Notes: generated from the sequence alone by a model not told the origin. Counted from the first letter of the stretch, positions 15,916-28,235 are shown. The stretch is 64,000 nucleotides of DNA from Tatumella saanichensis (GCF_000439375.1 NZ_ATMI01000035.1:1-64000), one strand, 5' to 3'. Made by a program: numbers and translations.

Positions 15916-15950
15916 GGGAAAGAGATGACCTTATATGTTCGCAAGGCGGC

Positions 15951-15981
15951 GTATATTACGCATTTTTTTGTGAAGATGAAA
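15951..15981 (-). promoter_or_regulatory. dusB-fis promoter
   Basis: On the minus strand a TTTCAT -35 (15976-15981) and TAATAT -10 (15953-15958) are separated by 17 bases and followed by a GC-rich discriminator (ACGCCGCC). This arrangement, including the GC-rich start region that makes the promoter sensitive to ppGpp, is as known for E. coli fis. The transcription start would lie near 15946, about 30 bases before dusB. Confidence 0.8.
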
Positions 15982-16185
15982 GGCCAAACTTTGAACAATA
16001 TCGCGGCAGTGATCGACAGGATAACGAAGACGAGGGTAAGTAAATTAAGATTTATAATAATTTCAAAGAATTAGTGAATAAAACTGCCGGAAATCTCGAA
16101 ATGTTTTCTTTGCAGTTCGCCATGGCGATAGTGAAAAAACAGGGCGGGCGTCCACATTTTCTGGCATAACGAGATTAAATCTACC
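15982..16185. other. upstream region of the dusB-fis promoter
   Basis: About 200 bases without a supported gene, between the prmA terminator and the fis promoter core. In E. coli the matching stretch carries Fis, IHF and CRP sites. It is fairly AT-rich here, but I cannot place individual sites with confidence. Confidence 0.45.
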
Positions 16186-16229
16186 TTAAAAACCGGCACA
16201 TCCACAGATTACACTGCCGTTGTGCCGGT
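16186..16229 (-). terminator. terminator of the panF-prmA transcript
   Basis: On the minus strand ACCGGCACA pairs with TGTGCCGGT across 20 bases and is followed directly by TTTTT. A further pair, ATCTACC/GGTAGAT (16179-16185 and 16230-16236), extends the repeat outward. It lies about 30 bases past the prmA stop. Confidence 0.7.
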
Positions 16230-16257
16230 GGTAGATTATCGGTCAATAGAGGCGGTG

Positions 16258-17139
16258 TTATTTACGCTGGCCGGTAATACGGCACCATTCGTCTTTCTCC
16301 GCCACCGGATCTAAGTCAAATTTATCCGCATAGGCATCGCAAACATCGTCAGCCTGGCTGGCCAGAATACCGGACAGGGCAAGTTTCCCCCCCTTGGCAG
16401 GCAGGACGCTGATCAGCGGCGCTAACTCACGCAGTGGGCCAGCCAGGATGTTAGCGACCACCACATCGGCACTCAGGTTATCTGGCTGTTGCTCCGGGAG
16501 GTAAAGAGCCAGACGGTCGGAAACACCATTACGCTCAGCATTATCACGGCTGGCCTGAATCGCCTGTGGATCGATATCGATCCCAATAGCCTGTGCTGCG
16601 CCGAGTTTCAGTGCGGCGATCGCCAAGATCCCAGAGCCACAACCAAAGTCGATGACTGTCTTGCCATTCAGGTCTTGGCCATCCAGCCAGCTCAGGCACA
16701 GAGAGGTGGTTGGATGAGTGCCAGTACCGAAGGCCAGCCCGGGGTCAAGCATCACATTAACCGCATCCGGCTCCGGCACCTCGCGCCAGCTCGGGCAGAT
16801 CCATAGCCGTTTACCGAAACACATCGGGTGGAAGTTATCCATCCACTCGCGTTCCCAGTCCTTATCCTCGATCTGCTCCACTTTATGATGGAAATCCGCA
16901 CCTAATAACGGATGGTGTGTCAGTATGGCCACCACCTGTTTCATGTCAGTTTCAGCATCAAACAGACCAATCACGTCGGTATCACCCCATAACCGAGTCT
17001 CCCCGGGGAGCGGCTCATATACCGGGTTATCGTGGGTATCTTGGAAGGTAACGGAAACAGCTTCATTTTCGATCAGTGCATCACTGATCGCCTCAGCATT
17101 GGCACCGGTCGTATTAATTTTGATTTGAATCCACGGCAT
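16258..17139 (-). CDS. prmA: ribosomal protein L11 methyltransferase
   Basis: A 293-residue SAM-dependent methyltransferase that trimethylates L11. The N-terminal substrate-recognition domain (about residues 1-60) is followed by the linker with F-G-T-G-T-H-P-T-T, then the SAM motif [15 protein letters not shown] and the post-motif [10 protein letters not shown] that holds the target amine. Length and start fit the family. It follows panF by 11 bases, as in E. coli. Confidence 0.97.
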   Translation of the reverse strand: MPWIQIKINTTGANAEAISDALIENEAVSVTFQDTHDNPVYEPLPGETRLWGDTDVIGLFDAETDMKQVVAILTHHPLLGADFHHKVEQIEDKDWEREWMDNFHPMCFGKRLWICPSWREVPEPDAVNVMLDPGLAFGTGTHPTTSLCLSWLDGQDLNGKTVIDFGCGSGILAIAALKLGAAQAIGIDIDPQAIQASRDNAERNGVSDRLALYLPEQQPDNLSADVVVANILAGPLRELAPLISVLPAKGGKLALSGILASQADDVCDAYADKFDLDPVAEKDEWCRITGQRK

Positions 17140-17150
17140 AGCGTATCTCT

Positions 17151-18608
17151 TTATTGCTCCATCCCGGAGGGTAATGTCCGGGATATGGGTTTACCCAGTC
17201 GGTTACCGATTAGAAACGCGACCAAGCTTAGTAATAGGGAAGGGACGATCGGGTGAAAGCCCCACCATTGAATTTTTAGGCTGACCAACAGGGTATAACT
17301 GAGGGCACCACACAGCATACTGCTGATTGCACCGGCGGCATTGGCTTTCTGCCAGTATAGCCCCAGCACCAGTGGCCAGAGAAATACCGTTTCGAGGGCA
17401 CCAAATGCCAGCAGATTTAGCCAGATGATCATCTCTGGTGGACGCCAGGCGGTAATAATCAGTAGTAGCCCTAATCCCAGCGTCAACCAAGTCGAGAGGC
17501 GGCGGATATGCGCCTCATTGGCGGCTCGCTCTGGAAACAGCCGCAGGTAAAGGTCTTTGATGATGGTCGCTGATGCCTGAAGTAAGTGAGCGTTCACATT
17601 AGACATAATGGCAGACATCGGTGCCGCGAGGAAAATACCTGCGGCAAAGGGCGGCAGTACTTTCATCATCAGCGCAGGGATCACCAGGTCAGGCACTACC
17701 ATATCCGGTAGAATAGCTCGTCCCAGCGCGCCGGAAAGGTGCATTCCCAGCATCAGTAACATCATGACCAATGTTCCCAGTAAGATCCCACGGTGGACGG
17801 CTTTACTATCACGGTAGGCGATACAGCGTACCGCCGTGTTCGGTAACCCGAGCACACCGAAACAGACCAGTACCGTAAAGGACGCTAACAAATGGCCGGA
17901 GATAATGCCGCCTGCGCCACTCACCTCCGTCAGTTGCGGATTAATGTGCTGTAGGGTCGCCACCGCTTGTGCCGGGCCGCCCGCGGCGTGGATAACGGCA
18001 AACAGCAGCAGGAAAGTCCCTGCCAGCATCACCAGTCCCTGCATTGCATCATTCAAGACACTGGCCCGGAAACCACCTAATGCGGTGTACAGAGCGATAA
18101 TGCCGCCGAAAATCAGCAATCCTTGGGTATAAGGGATACCGGCCACACTCTCCAGCAAACGTGCACCACCGATAAATTGCACCGCCATCACGGCGATAAA
18201 CGCCAGCAACAGGGTGATACTGGCGATCCATACCACGACACTGCTGCGGAAATGGGCCCACAGAATATCGTTAAGGGTGACCGCATTATAGCGTCGCGCC
18301 AGAATCGCAAATTTTTTTCCCAACACTCCCAGTGATAACCAGACGGCAGGGACTTGCACCATCGCCAGAAAGACCCAACCTAAACCGTATTTATACGCTG
18401 CGCCGGGTCCACCGATAAACGAACTGGCACTGACATAGGCGGTGGTCAGTGTCATCGCGAGCAGAAAACCGCCCAGGGTGCGGCCACCGAGAAAGTATTC
18501 GTTAAGAAAAGCGCCTTTTGCCTTCTTTTGCTGACGCATCGCAAACAGCGAAATTCCTGCTACTAATAGCAGGTATCCCAGCAGCGGCAGGATTAGCTGA
18601 GTATTCAT
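17151..18608 (-). CDS. panF: sodium/pantothenate symporter
   Basis: A 485-residue inner-membrane protein of the sodium:solute symporter (SSS) family with about 12-13 hydrophobic helices. The N-terminal [14 protein letters not shown], the [24 protein letters not shown] block and the [10 protein letters not shown] segment identify it. It imports pantothenate for coenzyme A synthesis, which fits its place beside the acetyl-CoA carboxylase genes. The start codon overlaps the yhdT stop (ATGA), so the two are coupled. Confidence 0.96.
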   Translation of the reverse strand: MNTQLILPLLGYLLLVAGISLFAMRQQKKAKGAFLNEYFLGGRTLGGFLLAMTLTTAYVSASSFIGGPGAAYKYGLGWVFLAMVQVPAVWLSLGVLGKKFAILARRYNAVTLNDILWAHFRSSVVVWIASITLLLAFIAVMAVQFIGGARLLESVAGIPYTQGLLIFGGIIALYTALGGFRASVLNDAMQGLVMLAGTFLLLFAVIHAAGGPAQAVATLQHINPQLTEVSGAGGIISGHLLASFTVLVCFGVLGLPNTAVRCIAYRDSKAVHRGILLGTLVMMLLMLGMHLSGALGRAILPDMVVPDLVIPALMMKVLPPFAAGIFLAAPMSAIMSNVNAHLLQASATIIKDLYLRLFPERAANEAHIRRLSTWLTLGLGLLLIITAWRPPEMIIWLNLLAFGALETVFLWPLVLGLYWQKANAAGAISSMLCGALSYTLLVSLKIQWWGFHPIVPSLLLSLVAFLIGNRLGKPISRTLPSGMEQ

Positions 18609-18841
18609 GGGCGGTCCTCCAATGAGATATCTCGGAAGATCACCCGAATCATCAGTGCACAGAGTGCTAAGAACAGCAATGGGGCAAACAGACAGGAGAG
18701 TTCAAACCAGCGGGGGAAGCCAAAAATACCGGGCGCATTGCCACCCAGCCAGGCACTCACTGACCAGACAAGCAGCCAGGCCAAGGTCAGCCATAATGAC
18801 CAGCGGGCTTCTTTATTGGCCTGCAGAAAACGAGCGTCCAT
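18605..18841 (-). CDS. yhdT: YhdT family small membrane protein
   Basis: A 78-residue protein with two hydrophobic helices (W-L-T-L-A-W-L-L-V-W-S-V-S-A-W and L-F-A-P-L-L-F-L-A-L-C-A-L-M) and the D-I-S-L-E-D tail. It always precedes panF in enterobacteria and overlaps it by four bases. Small subunits of this DUF997 type are thought to assist SSS transporters; direct evidence is limited, so a helper role for PanF is inferred from context. Confidence 0.9.
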   Translation of the reverse strand: MDARFLQANKEARWSLWLTLAWLLVWSVSAWLGGNAPGIFGFPRWFELSCLFAPLLFLALCALMIRVIFRDISLEDRP

Positions 18842-18861
18842 CGATCACCTCAACGGAAAAT

Positions 18862-18892
18862 AAAAACAATAAAGGCCGGAAAATCCGGCCTT
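18862..18892 (-). terminator. terminator of the aroQ-accB-accC operon
   Basis: On the minus strand AAGGCCGGA pairs perfectly with TCCGGCCTT around a 3-base loop, followed by a T-rich tail. It starts about 20 bases past the accC stop and would separate accC from yhdT-panF-prmA. Confidence 0.85.
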
Positions 18893-18911
18893 GGCAGTGA
18901 CTCAGAAAGGG

Positions 18912-20261
18912 TTATTTTTCCTGAAGTCCCAGCTTCTTCTCAAGATAGTGGATATTGGTTCCACCTTCACGGAAGTGTTCGTCAGCCATGATTTTTAACT
19001 GCAGGTCGACGTTAGTTTTAATGCCATCAACAATCAGTTCCCCTAACGCATTGGTCATGCGGGAGATAGCCACTTCACGGTTTTCACCGTAAGTGATCAG
19101 TTTACCGACCATCGAGTCATAGTAAGGCGGTACAGTATAGCCGGAGTAGATATGAGACTCCCAACGCACACCAAAGCCACCCGGCGCGTGAAAACGCGTG
19201 ATTTTCCCAGGGCTTGGCAGGAAGGTGTTCGGATCTTCGGCGTTAATACGGCATTCGACCGCATGACCGCGGATCACTACGTCTTCCTGCTTAATCGACA
19301 GCGGGATACCGGCGGCGATACGTAACTGTTCTTTGATCAAGTCAACACCGGTGATCATTTCTGTGACCGGATGCTCTACCTGAATACGGGTGTTCATTTC
19401 GATGAAATAGAACTCGCCGTTCTCGAACAGGAACTCGAACGTCCCGGCACCACGGTAACCGATATCGATACAGGCCTGGGTACAACGGCTACCGATAAAG
19501 CTACGCAGCTCTGGGGTAATGCCCGGTGCCGGTGCTTCTTCAACCACTTTCTGGTGACGACGCTGCATGGAGCAGTCACGTTCTGCCAGATAGATAGCCT
19601 GACCCTGACCGTCTGCCAGAACCTGGATCTCGATGTGACGAGGATTTTCCAGGTATTTCTCCATATAGACCATATCGTTGTTGAAAGCGGCTTTCGCTTC
19701 CGCACGGGTCATATTAATGGACTGTTCGAGATCTTTTTCGCTGCGGACAACACGCATACCGCGGCCGCCACCGCCTCCGGAGGCCTTAACGATAATCGGA
19801 TAACCGATACGTTTGGCAATCTCACGGTTTTTGTTCATGTCATCGCCGAGAGAACCATCAGAGCCTGGGACACAAGGTACACCGGCTTTCTTCATCGCAT
19901 TGATCGCGGAAACTTTGTCGCCCATTAGGCGGATAGTTTCAGCTTTCGGGCCGATAAAGATAAAGCCTGAACGTTCAACCTGCTCGGCAAAATCTGCGTT
20001 CTCGGATAAGAAGCCATAACCCGGGTGGATAGCATCCGCACCGGTGATCTCTGCGGCAGAAATCAGTGCCGGGATGTTCAGATAGCTTTTTACTGACGGT
20101 GCCGGGCCGATACAAACCGTCTCATCTGCCAGTAACACATGTTTCAGATCGCGATCGGCTGTGGAGTGAACGGCTACGGTTTTGATGCCCAGCTCTTTAC
20201 AGGCACGCAAAATACGCAGTGCGATCTCTCCGCGGTTAGCAATAACAATTTTTTCCAGCAT
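18912..20261 (-). CDS. accC: acetyl-CoA carboxylase, biotin carboxylase subunit
   Basis: A 449-residue ATP-grasp enzyme that carboxylates biotin on AccB, the first step of fatty acid synthesis. Seen: the N-terminal [16 protein letters not shown], the glycine-rich ATP loop (G-G-G-G-R-G-M-R), [13 protein letters not shown], and the catalytic [10 protein letters not shown]. The start at 20261 gives exactly the E. coli length. It follows accB by 10 bases, so the two subunits are made together. Confidence 0.99.
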   Translation of the reverse strand: MLEKIVIANRGEIALRILRACKELGIKTVAVHSTADRDLKHVLLADETVCIGPAPSVKSYLNIPALISAAEITGADAIHPGYGFLSENADFAEQVERSGFIFIGPKAETIRLMGDKVSAINAMKKAGVPCVPGSDGSLGDDMNKNREIAKRIGYPIIVKASGGGGGRGMRVVRSEKDLEQSINMTRAEAKAAFNNDMVYMEKYLENPRHIEIQVLADGQGQAIYLAERDCSMQRRHQKVVEEAPAPGITPELRSFIGSRCTQACIDIGYRGAGTFEFLFENGEFYFIEMNTRIQVEHPVTEMITGVDLIKEQLRIAAGIPLSIKQEDVVIRGHAVECRINAEDPNTFLPSPGKITRFHAPGGFGVRWESHIYSGYTVPPYYDSMVGKLITYGENREVAISRMTNALGELIVDGIKTNVDLQLKIMADEHFREGGTNIHYLEKKLGLQEK

Positions 20262-20271
20262 GGTTGCCTCG

Positions 20272-20733
20272 TTATTCGATGACGACCAGTGGCTCGTCAA
20301 ATTCAACAGGTTGGCCGTTTTCTACCAGGATTGCTTTCACAACACCAGATTTGTCAGCTTCGATCTGGTTCATCATTTTCATCGCTTCAACGATGCACAG
20401 AGTTTCACCGGCTGTCACTTTCTGACCCACTTCAACGAATGGTTTCGCATCTGGGCTTGGGGTACGGTAGAAAGTCCCGACCATTGGAGAACGCACAATA
20501 TGACCGCTGACTTCATTGCTGGCAGCAGCCGGTTCAGCTGAGACAGGGGCGGCGGCCACTGGGGCAGCGGCAACCGGTGCAGGCGCGGCATAAGCCTGCT
20601 GCATCACTGGGTAGCCTGGGTTAGCCGGGGTGCGGCTGATGCGAACTGATTCTTCGCCCTCTGAGATTTCTAGCTCAGCGATGCCGGATTCTTCAACAAG
20701 TTCGATCAGTTTTTTAATTTTACGAATATCCAT
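20272..20733 (-). CDS. accB: acetyl-CoA carboxylase, biotin carboxyl carrier protein
   Basis: A 153-residue protein. The N-terminal dimerisation part (to about residue 38) is joined by a flexible Ala/Pro linker (residues 46-72, with AAPV repeats) to a biotinyl domain. The biotinylated residue is Lys119 in E-A-M-K-M, and the protruding thumb (S-P-D-A-K-P-F-V) is present. It carries CO2 between AccC and the AccAD carboxyltransferase. It is cotranscribed with aroQ upstream (21-base gap) and accC downstream. Confidence 0.98.
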   Translation of the reverse strand: MDIRKIKKLIELVEESGIAELEISEGEESVRISRTPANPGYPVMQQAYAAPAPVAAAPVAAAPVSAEPAAASNEVSGHIVRSPMVGTFYRTPSPDAKPFVEVGQKVTAGETLCIVEAMKMMNQIEADKSGVVKAILVENGQPVEFDEPLVVIE

Positions 20734-20754
20734 GAGTGTGGTTCCGTACTCTGT

Positions 20755-21207
20755 TTAATTAGAATTTGACAGGCGTTTAACTGCCGTATGTAAAGCCCAT
20801 TGATAACCGTCGGGGCCAAATCCGCAGATGACGCCGGCAGCAATATCGGAGAGATAGGAATGGTGGCGGAAAGCTTCACGGGCATGCACGTTTGTTAAGT
20901 GCACCTCGATAAAAGGAATGCTAACCGCCAGCAAGGCATCCCGCAGGGCTACGCTGGTGTGCGTAAATGCGGCAGGATTGATAATAATGTAATCCACATT
21001 GCCTTTTGCCTCGTGAATACGGTCAATCAACTGATATTCCGCATTCGTTTGCAGGTGACTGAGTTTCACGTTTAGCGTCTGTGCCTGTTGCGTTAACCCA
21101 CTGACAATGTCCTGCAATGTCGTATGACCGTAGGTCTCCGGCTCGCGGGTGCCCAGCAGATTTAGGTTCGGGCCATTCAGAAGCAAAACATGAAAGTTAT
21201 CGGCCAT
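20755..21207 (-). CDS. aroQ: type II 3-dehydroquinate dehydratase
   Basis: A 150-residue dodecameric enzyme of the shikimate pathway, converting 3-dehydroquinate to 3-dehydroshikimate. Signatures: [18 protein letters not shown] at the N-terminus, with the active-site Arg21 and Tyr26, N-P-A-A-F-T-H-T-S, and [10 protein letters not shown]. The start at 21207 gives the standard length; a longer in-frame extension is not conserved. E. coli has no aroQ here and uses type I AroD; many other enterobacteria (Yersinia, Serratia, Erwinia relatives) have aroQ before accB. The aro-acc operon promoter should lie just upstream. Confidence 0.96.
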   Translation of the reverse strand: MADNFHVLLLNGPNLNLLGTREPETYGHTTLQDIVSGLTQQAQTLNVKLSHLQTNAEYQLIDRIHEAKGNVDYIIINPAAFTHTSVALRDALLAVSIPFIEVHLTNVHAREAFRHHSYLSDIAAGVICGFGPDGYQWALHTAVKRLSNSN

Positions 21208-21435
21208 CGTGTGGCTATCTCCTGCAAAAATAGTGACATCGCGTAAAATACTCCTCCGGCAGCGATTTGTCACCCATTCTGACGAAAAAGAGCGACTACC
21301 GGTGGAAGTCTTTAGGAAGTTACCCGCTTTCGGGGAAATTCGCCGCAACTTCGTCGTTTTATCCGAGACGTTCACCGATTGTTAACCGGCCGCACTTTTT
21401 AACAGAATTTTGCCGAAGAAGCCAATCAGATAAGT

Positions 21436-22053
21436 TTATTGATGGCGTTTCTTCCACCACACAGGGATGCGCAGCAGGCAGAGGATCAGACCACAAGCCA
21501 GCCACAGGCAGGGCTGAAGGGATAATGCTTTCACTGACCACAAATAATGTATCGGGATCAGGAATGCCAGCACATAAAGGCTGTTATGCAGAATTTGCCA
21601 GCGCTTTCCGAGTCGTTTACGCAGTATTGACAGAGAGGTGACGGCCATCAGACACAGTAAAACCCAGCTGATCATGCCAAGGGTCAGATAAGGGCGGCGT
21701 GCGATCTCTTCGCCGAGCAGTGACAAATTCCCCATCCCGAGTTCAAGAAAGTAATAACTGAGTAGATGTAGAGTTGCCCAAGCAAAGCACCATAGCCCAC
21801 AAAGTCGCCGACAGCGCATCAGCAGCGGCAGTTTCAGTAAACGGGACAGTGGGCTAATAAGCAGCGTCAGCATTAATAACTTCAGGGCTATCAGACCGGT
21901 GAAATGCTGAATATCTTTGGCGGGATCAGCACTGAACCCGCCGGCCCTCACCGATAACAGCAGATAGATAAACGGCAACAGTGCCAGCAGGTGAAATAAC
22001 GTTTTCACTATCACCACTGACAGACGCGGGCGAGAAGGTGCAAGGTGGGGCAT
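21436..22053 (-). CDS. msrQ: heme-binding membrane subunit of the methionine sulfoxide reductase
   Basis: A 205-residue inner-membrane b-type cytochrome of the YedZ family with about six hydrophobic helices. Conserved histidines occur in F-T-G-L, W-A-T-L-H-L-L-S-Y-Y, R-W-Q-I-L-H-N-S-L-Y and L-I-P-I-H-Y-L-W. It passes quinol-pool electrons to periplasmic MsrP. The start codon overlaps the msrP stop (TAATG), giving tight coupling. Confidence 0.95.
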   Translation of the reverse strand: MPHLAPSRPRLSVVIVKTLFHLLALLPFIYLLLSVRAGGFSADPAKDIQHFTGLIALKLLMLTLLISPLSRLLKLPLLMRCRRLCGLWCFAWATLHLLSYYFLELGMGNLSLLGEEIARRPYLTLGMISWVLLCLMAVTSLSILRKRLGKRWQILHNSLYVLAFLIPIHYLWSVKALSLQPCLWLACGLILCLLRIPVWWKKRHQ

Positions 22054-23054
22054 TAAAAATCTCTCCGTAGATCCATGCCTTTATACAGTGAGGCTACTTC
22101 AGAACCGTAGCCGTTAAACATCAGCGTCGGCTGACGTTTAACATCAAATAGTCCGCCTGGGCCAATAAAACGCTCAGTCGCCTGGGACCAGCGAGGGTGA
22201 TCGACATGCGGGTTTACATTGGCGTAAAAACCATATTCATCCGGAGCGAGGATATTCCACGTCGAGGGCGGCTGTGTCCGGGTAAGGCTAATTTTAACGA
22301 TCGACTTAATGCCTTTAAAACCGTATTTCCACGGCACAATCAGCCTTAATGGAGCGCCGTTTTGCGGGGGGAGAGTTTTTCCGTAGACCCCAGTGGTCAG
22401 TAAAGTCAGTGGATTCATGGCTTCATCCAGCCTTAACCCTTCCACGTACGGATAGTTCAGCCCTGCGCTGTTCAACCCGTCACGTTGACCAGGCATTTGC
22501 TGCGGATCATATAACGTCTGGAAGGCCACATAACGGGCATTGCTAGTGGGATTGGCCATTTTAATCAGGGAAGCGAGACTAAAACCTATCCACGGCACCA
22601 CCATCGACCAAGCTTCCACACAACGCATACGATAAATACGCTGCTCCATCGGAAACTGTTTAAAGAGCTGATCCATATCTAGGGTCATCGGCTGGTGAAC
22701 TTCACCGTCAAGGGTGATTTTCCAAGGTTCGGTTTTAAACTGTCGCGCATTGGCGGCGGGATCGGCTTTATCCATGCCAAATTCGTAGAAATTATTGTAG
22801 CCGGTGACTTTGGATTCTGGGGTCAGAGTCAGGTCCGCCTGCCATTGGGGCGGCTGGCTATAGTGCATGGGTGTTGGCGGTGAGGCGAGAGGAGGCTGTT
22901 TATCCGCACTGAACCAGTCCGTGATGCCAGCTCGAGCGCTGAGCGGAGCACTGAGCGCAGCACCGCCAATGCCGAGTAGGCGGATAAGTTGCCGGCGCGA
23001 ACAATTAAAAAGATGTTCCGGAGTGACATCGGACTCTTTCAGTTTATTGGACAT
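22053..23054 (-). CDS. msrP: periplasmic methionine sulfoxide reductase, molybdopterin subunit
   Basis: A 333-residue molybdoenzyme (YedY) that repairs oxidised methionines in envelope proteins. A twin-arginine signal ([11 protein letters not shown]) shows export by Tat after cofactor loading. The molybdenum-binding cysteine is in [14 protein letters not shown]. The C-terminus ends with [16 protein letters not shown], typical of the family. It precedes msrQ in one operon and is divergent from csrD. Confidence 0.96.
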   Translation of the reverse strand: MSNKLKESDVTPEHLFNCSRRQLIRLLGIGGAALSAPLSARAGITDWFSADKQPPLASPPTPMHYSQPPQWQADLTLTPESKVTGYNNFYEFGMDKADPAANARQFKTEPWKITLDGEVHQPMTLDMDQLFKQFPMEQRIYRMRCVEAWSMVVPWIGFSLASLIKMANPTSNARYVAFQTLYDPQQMPGQRDGLNSAGLNYPYVEGLRLDEAMNPLTLLTTGVYGKTLPPQNGAPLRLIVPWKYGFKGIKSIVKISLTRTQPPSTWNILAPDEYGFYANVNPHVDHPRWSQATERFIGPGGLFDVKRQPTLMFNGYGSEVASLYKGMDLRRDF

Positions 23055-23293
23055 TTTCTGGTGATCCTCATGGTCCGTTACTCGGGAGGTAGGTCTCAGT
23101 AACTGACTGCAGGCGATGTTAAGGCTGCTTTTAGTATAGACAACCCAGTCTCTGGGACCGACAGCAGAACGTAAAGTTACGTTTTTATGGGCAACCGCGC
23201 CGACCGGAAGTGTCGCTCTGTGCTATTTTCACGCAACGATCACTGGGAGTGTTGAAGGATCGAATTATAGCTTAAAACAAGGAGAACACAGGG

Positions 23294-25212
23294 ATGCGTT
23301 CAACAGCCCGCCTTACGGCGGTGATGACGTTTATCAGTCTGCTAGCAATGTTACTGATGTTACTGGGATGTATGGCCAGCATGTTGTGGTTGAATCAGCA
23401 ACGGCTGGAAACACAACTTTATGCGTTAGCCACTACCCTTGATCAGCAACTCATCAGCCGCCCGCCAGGCGAGACGATGGAGTGGCTACACAGTGTCATG
23501 CCGATCATGAATATTGAAAAGTTGGAAATTTATAACGGTAGCCGCCGAGTGAGTGCCCTTTCTCGTCAAGAACAGCCGCTGGTGGATGACAGTCCTAATC
23601 ACTATTATCAGCTTTCTGCCCCACTGAAAACCCACCCGTCGCTGACCCTTAATATGACGATTTTGAACCCAGTAAAGACTTGGCTGGCCTCTTTCTCTGT
23701 GGTGTCTACCTTTATCTGTATGGGGGTGGTATTGCTGGTGGTCTCCATTTTGCTGATCCTTTTACACCTCTGGTTGTATCGTCAGTCTGCGGGAATGGAG
23801 TTACTGGAAAAGCGTAGCTTGCGGATTTTACAGGGCGCACGGCAACTGGGCAGTGCTTACCCTTGCAGGGAGAGGCCGCTGAGTGTTAGTCAGGCGTTGG
23901 ATATACTGTTACAGGAAGTGGAACAGGCCGGATTACAGCGAGTCCGTATTGATCGGTTAATCCGAGAATTTGCTTCGCTGGATAATGAGAGCGGGGTGAA
24001 TAACCGATTATTTTTTGACAGTCGTTTCGCCACCCTGCTGGATGCTCGTGAGGAAGGAGGGGAACATGGCGCCATTATGATGCTGCGTTTTTCAGAATCC
24101 CGTCCTCTGCCTCTCGCTCGACACACTGCCGATGACCCTTCACGACTATTTGAATTTGTGCACAGTCTATCGACGTTGGTGAGTTGCTATCCTGGCGCAT
24201 TGTTGGCGCGCTATTTCCAAAACGATTTTGTGGTACTGCTGCCGCACCGTTCATTGAAAGAGGTAGAAAGCATTGCCGCCAAACTGATTACCGCAACGGA
24301 CGCCTTAGCCCCGTTGAAACACTACGATAAAGAAGATTTTATCCATATTGCAATTACTGACTGGCGCAGCGGTCAAGACTCGGAGTCAGTGATGGCCAGG
24401 CTGGCGATGGCGATGCGCCGGTCGACCTTATTGGGCAGCAATAACTGGGCTCTGGAAGAAAGTCCGCAACTGAGTGCTGGCCGTGGCAGTGTTCGCTGGC
24501 GTACCTTACTAGAGAAGACCTCCCGCCAAGTGGGCCTTTACTGTTTTATAAAACGGTAAAAAATCTGCAAGGAGTGACGGATCATTATGCCTTGCAGGGA
24601 CGGATTAGAGATGGAAAAACGTCTATTTTAGCGGCAGAATACATGCCGTTAGTCTGTGAAATGGGGATGTCCTCGCTTTGGGATCAACAATTGCTGGCTC
24701 GGGGATTCCAACTCTGCTGCCAATACTCTGGCAGCGCTTGGTCATTTCCGCTCACCACAGATGCCTTGTTACAACGTGCTTTTGTGCAAACTCTTTATAA
24801 AATGTTATTAGAGATCCCGCGTCTGCAAAGAAATTGTTTTTTGTTTGAACTTGCAGAAGCAGATGTTTGTCAACACATTACTCGGTTGTTACCGGTGCTG
24901 CACGGGCTAAAGGCGTTTGGCTGTCAAATAGTGATCAGCCGGGCAGGGCAAACCATGGTGAGCAGTGGCTGGTTACTGCAGATAAAACCTGCTCTAGTCA
25001 AGCTGGATGCAGGGCTAGTCCGGCAGATTGATCGCCGCCCTGAAAACCAGTTGCTGGTTCGCAGCTTGGCAGAGAGTTGCTGTGTGGTATCGGCCCGAGT
25101 CTTCGCCACCGGTGTGACCACTCATGAAGAGTGGCAGACGCTATTGACCCTAGGCGTCTGCGGCGGGCAGGGCAACTTTATCGCACCGGTTACAGCGGTG
25201 ACCTGTCTGTAA
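23294..25212 (+). pseudogene. csrD: csrD, split by a frameshift (RNase E specificity/CsrBC decay factor)
   Basis: Both halves match CsrD, a membrane protein with degenerate GGDEF and EAL domains that targets CsrB/CsrC RNAs for RNase E decay. The first frame (23294-24559) has two membrane helices, a HAMP-like region and the GGDEF-like domain to G-R-G-S-V-R-W-R-T-L-L-E. Homology then moves to another frame (P-L-L-F-Y-K-T-V to 25212), with the EAL-like domain: A-E-Y-M-P-L-V, F-E-L-A-E-A-D-V, E-N-Q-L-L-V-R-S-L and G-G-Q-G-N-F. The switch is at about 24531-24537 (TGGGCC), where one extra base would restore a normal protein of about 639 residues. It is either a real one-base loss or a sequencing error in a G run. 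Confidence 0.85.
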
Positions 25213-26608
<1,396 letters not shown>

Positions 26609-26683
26609 TCTTTGCTGCAGGGTAACTGGTCCAGTGGCCGGTGACAGTGCTGTCTGAACACCCAATGATGACGTGTCCAGCCT

Positions 26684-26712
26684 AAGGGAGTGCAGGCGAA
26701 TCGCACTCCCTT
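26684..26712 (+). terminator. hairpin between mreB and mreC
   Basis: AAGGGAGTGC pairs perfectly with GCACTCCCTT around a 9-base loop, followed by AATATTTGTTG. The T run is interrupted, so partial termination (attenuation) is likely. This would make MreB in excess over MreC and MreD. Confidence 0.6.
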
Positions 26713-26740
26713 AATATTTGTTGAGGAACACGCAGGATTT

Positions 26741-27739
26741 ATGAAGCCGATGTTTAGCAGAGGCCCCTCTCTGCAGTTACGCTTAATTCTGGCAGTAATT
26801 GCCGCGATTGCAATTATCATTGCCGATAGCCGTATGGGATCTTTTCGTGAGATCCGCAGCTATCTTGATACCACCGTGAGTCCGTTTTACTTCCTGGCTG
26901 ATGGCCCGAGACGCTTACTGGACAATGCGGCAGAAACCATGACTTCTCGTCAGACGCTGGAGCAGCAAAACGCCGCTCTGCGCCGTGAACTGATGCTTAA
27001 AAACAGCCAGTTACTGCTACTGGGGCAATATCAGCAGGAAAATATTCGTCTGCGGGAGCTGCTGGGCTCACCGCTGCGTGCCGGGGAGCGGAAGATGATC
27101 ACTCAGGTCATTTCGGCAGGAACCGATCCGTACAGTGATCAAGTAATGATCGATCGCGGCAGTGACAGCGGTGTCTATGAAGGTCAGCCGGTGATCAGTG
27201 ATAAAGGCGTGGTCGGACAAGTGGTCTCTGTGGGGAAATTCAGCAGCCGTGTAATGCTAATTTGCGATGCTTCTCATGCTTTGCCAGTACAGGTGTTGCG
27301 TAATGATGTGCGTGCCATCGCTTCCGGTGCCGGATGCTCTGAAAATTTACAGTTGGAAAATACTGCCGGTAACTCAGATATTCGGGTCGGTGACATGTTA
27401 GTCAGCTCCGGCTTGGGCGGCCGTTTCCCAGAAGGTTATCCGGTGGCGGTAGTTTCCTCCGTGACCGTCGATACCCGTCGTGCCACCACGCTGATTCAGG
27501 CAAAACCGACGGCAGGATTACAGCGATTACGTTATCTACTGTTGTTATGGAACAGTAACCCGACAGACGGTAACAGTGTTACGCCGCAGTCTGTCCGCCA
27601 AGCGGCAGATGATCGTCTGATGCAGGTGATGCCGCAGGTGTTTCCTCCTGCCGGTCAAGCAACTACCGGCAGTGATATGCTATCCACAGGTAACAGTAGC
27701 TCGCCTGCCACGCCAGTCAGCCATGGAGCCCGTCCTTGA
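26741..27739 (+). CDS. mreC: rod shape-determining protein MreC
   Basis: A 332-residue bitopic protein of the elongasome. One N-terminal membrane helix (about residues 9-30, [16 protein letters not shown]) is followed by a coiled coil (about 70-110, [11 protein letters not shown]) and the beta-rich periplasmic domain with [14 protein letters not shown]. The C-terminal Ser/Thr-rich tail is shorter than in E. coli (367 residues). It links MreB filaments to PBP2/RodA. The start at 26741 was chosen because it places the membrane helix normally. Confidence 0.95.
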   Translation: MKPMFSRGPSLQLRLILAVIAAIAIIIADSRMGSFREIRSYLDTTVSPFYFLADGPRRLLDNAAETMTSRQTLEQQNAALRRELMLKNSQLLLLGQYQQENIRLRELLGSPLRAGERKMITQVISAGTDPYSDQVMIDRGSDSGVYEGQPVISDKGVVGQVVSVGKFSSRVMLICDASHALPVQVLRNDVRAIASGAGCSENLQLENTAGNSDIRVGDMLVSSGLGGRFPEGYPVAVVSSVTVDTRRATTLIQAKPTAGLQRLRYLLLLWNSNPTDGNSVTPQSVRQAADDRLMQVMPQVFPPAGQATTGSDMLSTGNSSSPATPVSHGARP

Positions 27740-28227
27740 CCAGTCATTATCGTAGTCAGGGGCGTTGGATCATCTGGCTCTCTTTTCTGATAGCCTTAGT
27801 CCTCGAAGTGATGCCATGGCCGGATCAGTTCTATATGTTCCGGCCTTCTTGGGTCATGTTGATTCTACTGTACTGGGTGCTAGCGCTTCCCCATCGGGTC
27901 AATGTCGGCACTGGTTTCTTTGTCGGCGCAGTGATGGATCTGATTGTCGGGTCGACCCTCGGCGTTCGTGCCTTGGCCCTGAGCCTGGTAGCCTATCTGG
28001 TGGCGTATAAGTTTCAGAAATTCCGTAACCTCGCATTGTGGCAGCAAGCCTGCATGGTGACGGTGTTGTCACTGTTTGTCGATGTGGTGGTATTCTGGGC
28101 CGAGTTTATGGTCAGTGATGTCTCCTTCCGCCCTGAAATTTTCTGGGGAGGAGTGGTAAATGGTGTGCTCTGGCCATGGTTATTTCTGCTGATGCGCAAA
28201 ATTCGTTATCAGTTTGCTGTTCAGTAA
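27736..28227 (+). CDS. mreD: rod shape-determining protein MreD
   Basis: A 163-residue integral membrane protein with five to six helices, containing the family core [18 protein letters not shown] and N-G-V-L-W-P-W. The start is a TTG that overlaps the mreC stop as TTGA; there is no better downstream start because conserved residues begin right after it. MreD stabilises MreC in the elongasome. Translation is probably coupled to mreC. Confidence 0.95.
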   Translation: MTSHYRSQGRWIIWLSFLIALVLEVMPWPDQFYMFRPSWVMLILLYWVLALPHRVNVGTGFFVGAVMDLIVGSTLGVRALALSLVAYLVAYKFQKFRNLALWQQACMVTVLSLFVDVVVFWAEFMVSDVSFRPEIFWGGVVNGVLWPWLFLLMRKIRYQFAVQ

Positions 28228-28235
28228 GGATACCT

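Noticed and set aside
19371-19928. 185-codon plus-strand frame opposite accC
   Set aside because: Long only because of codon bias in accC on the other strand; no ribosome binding site or known motif.
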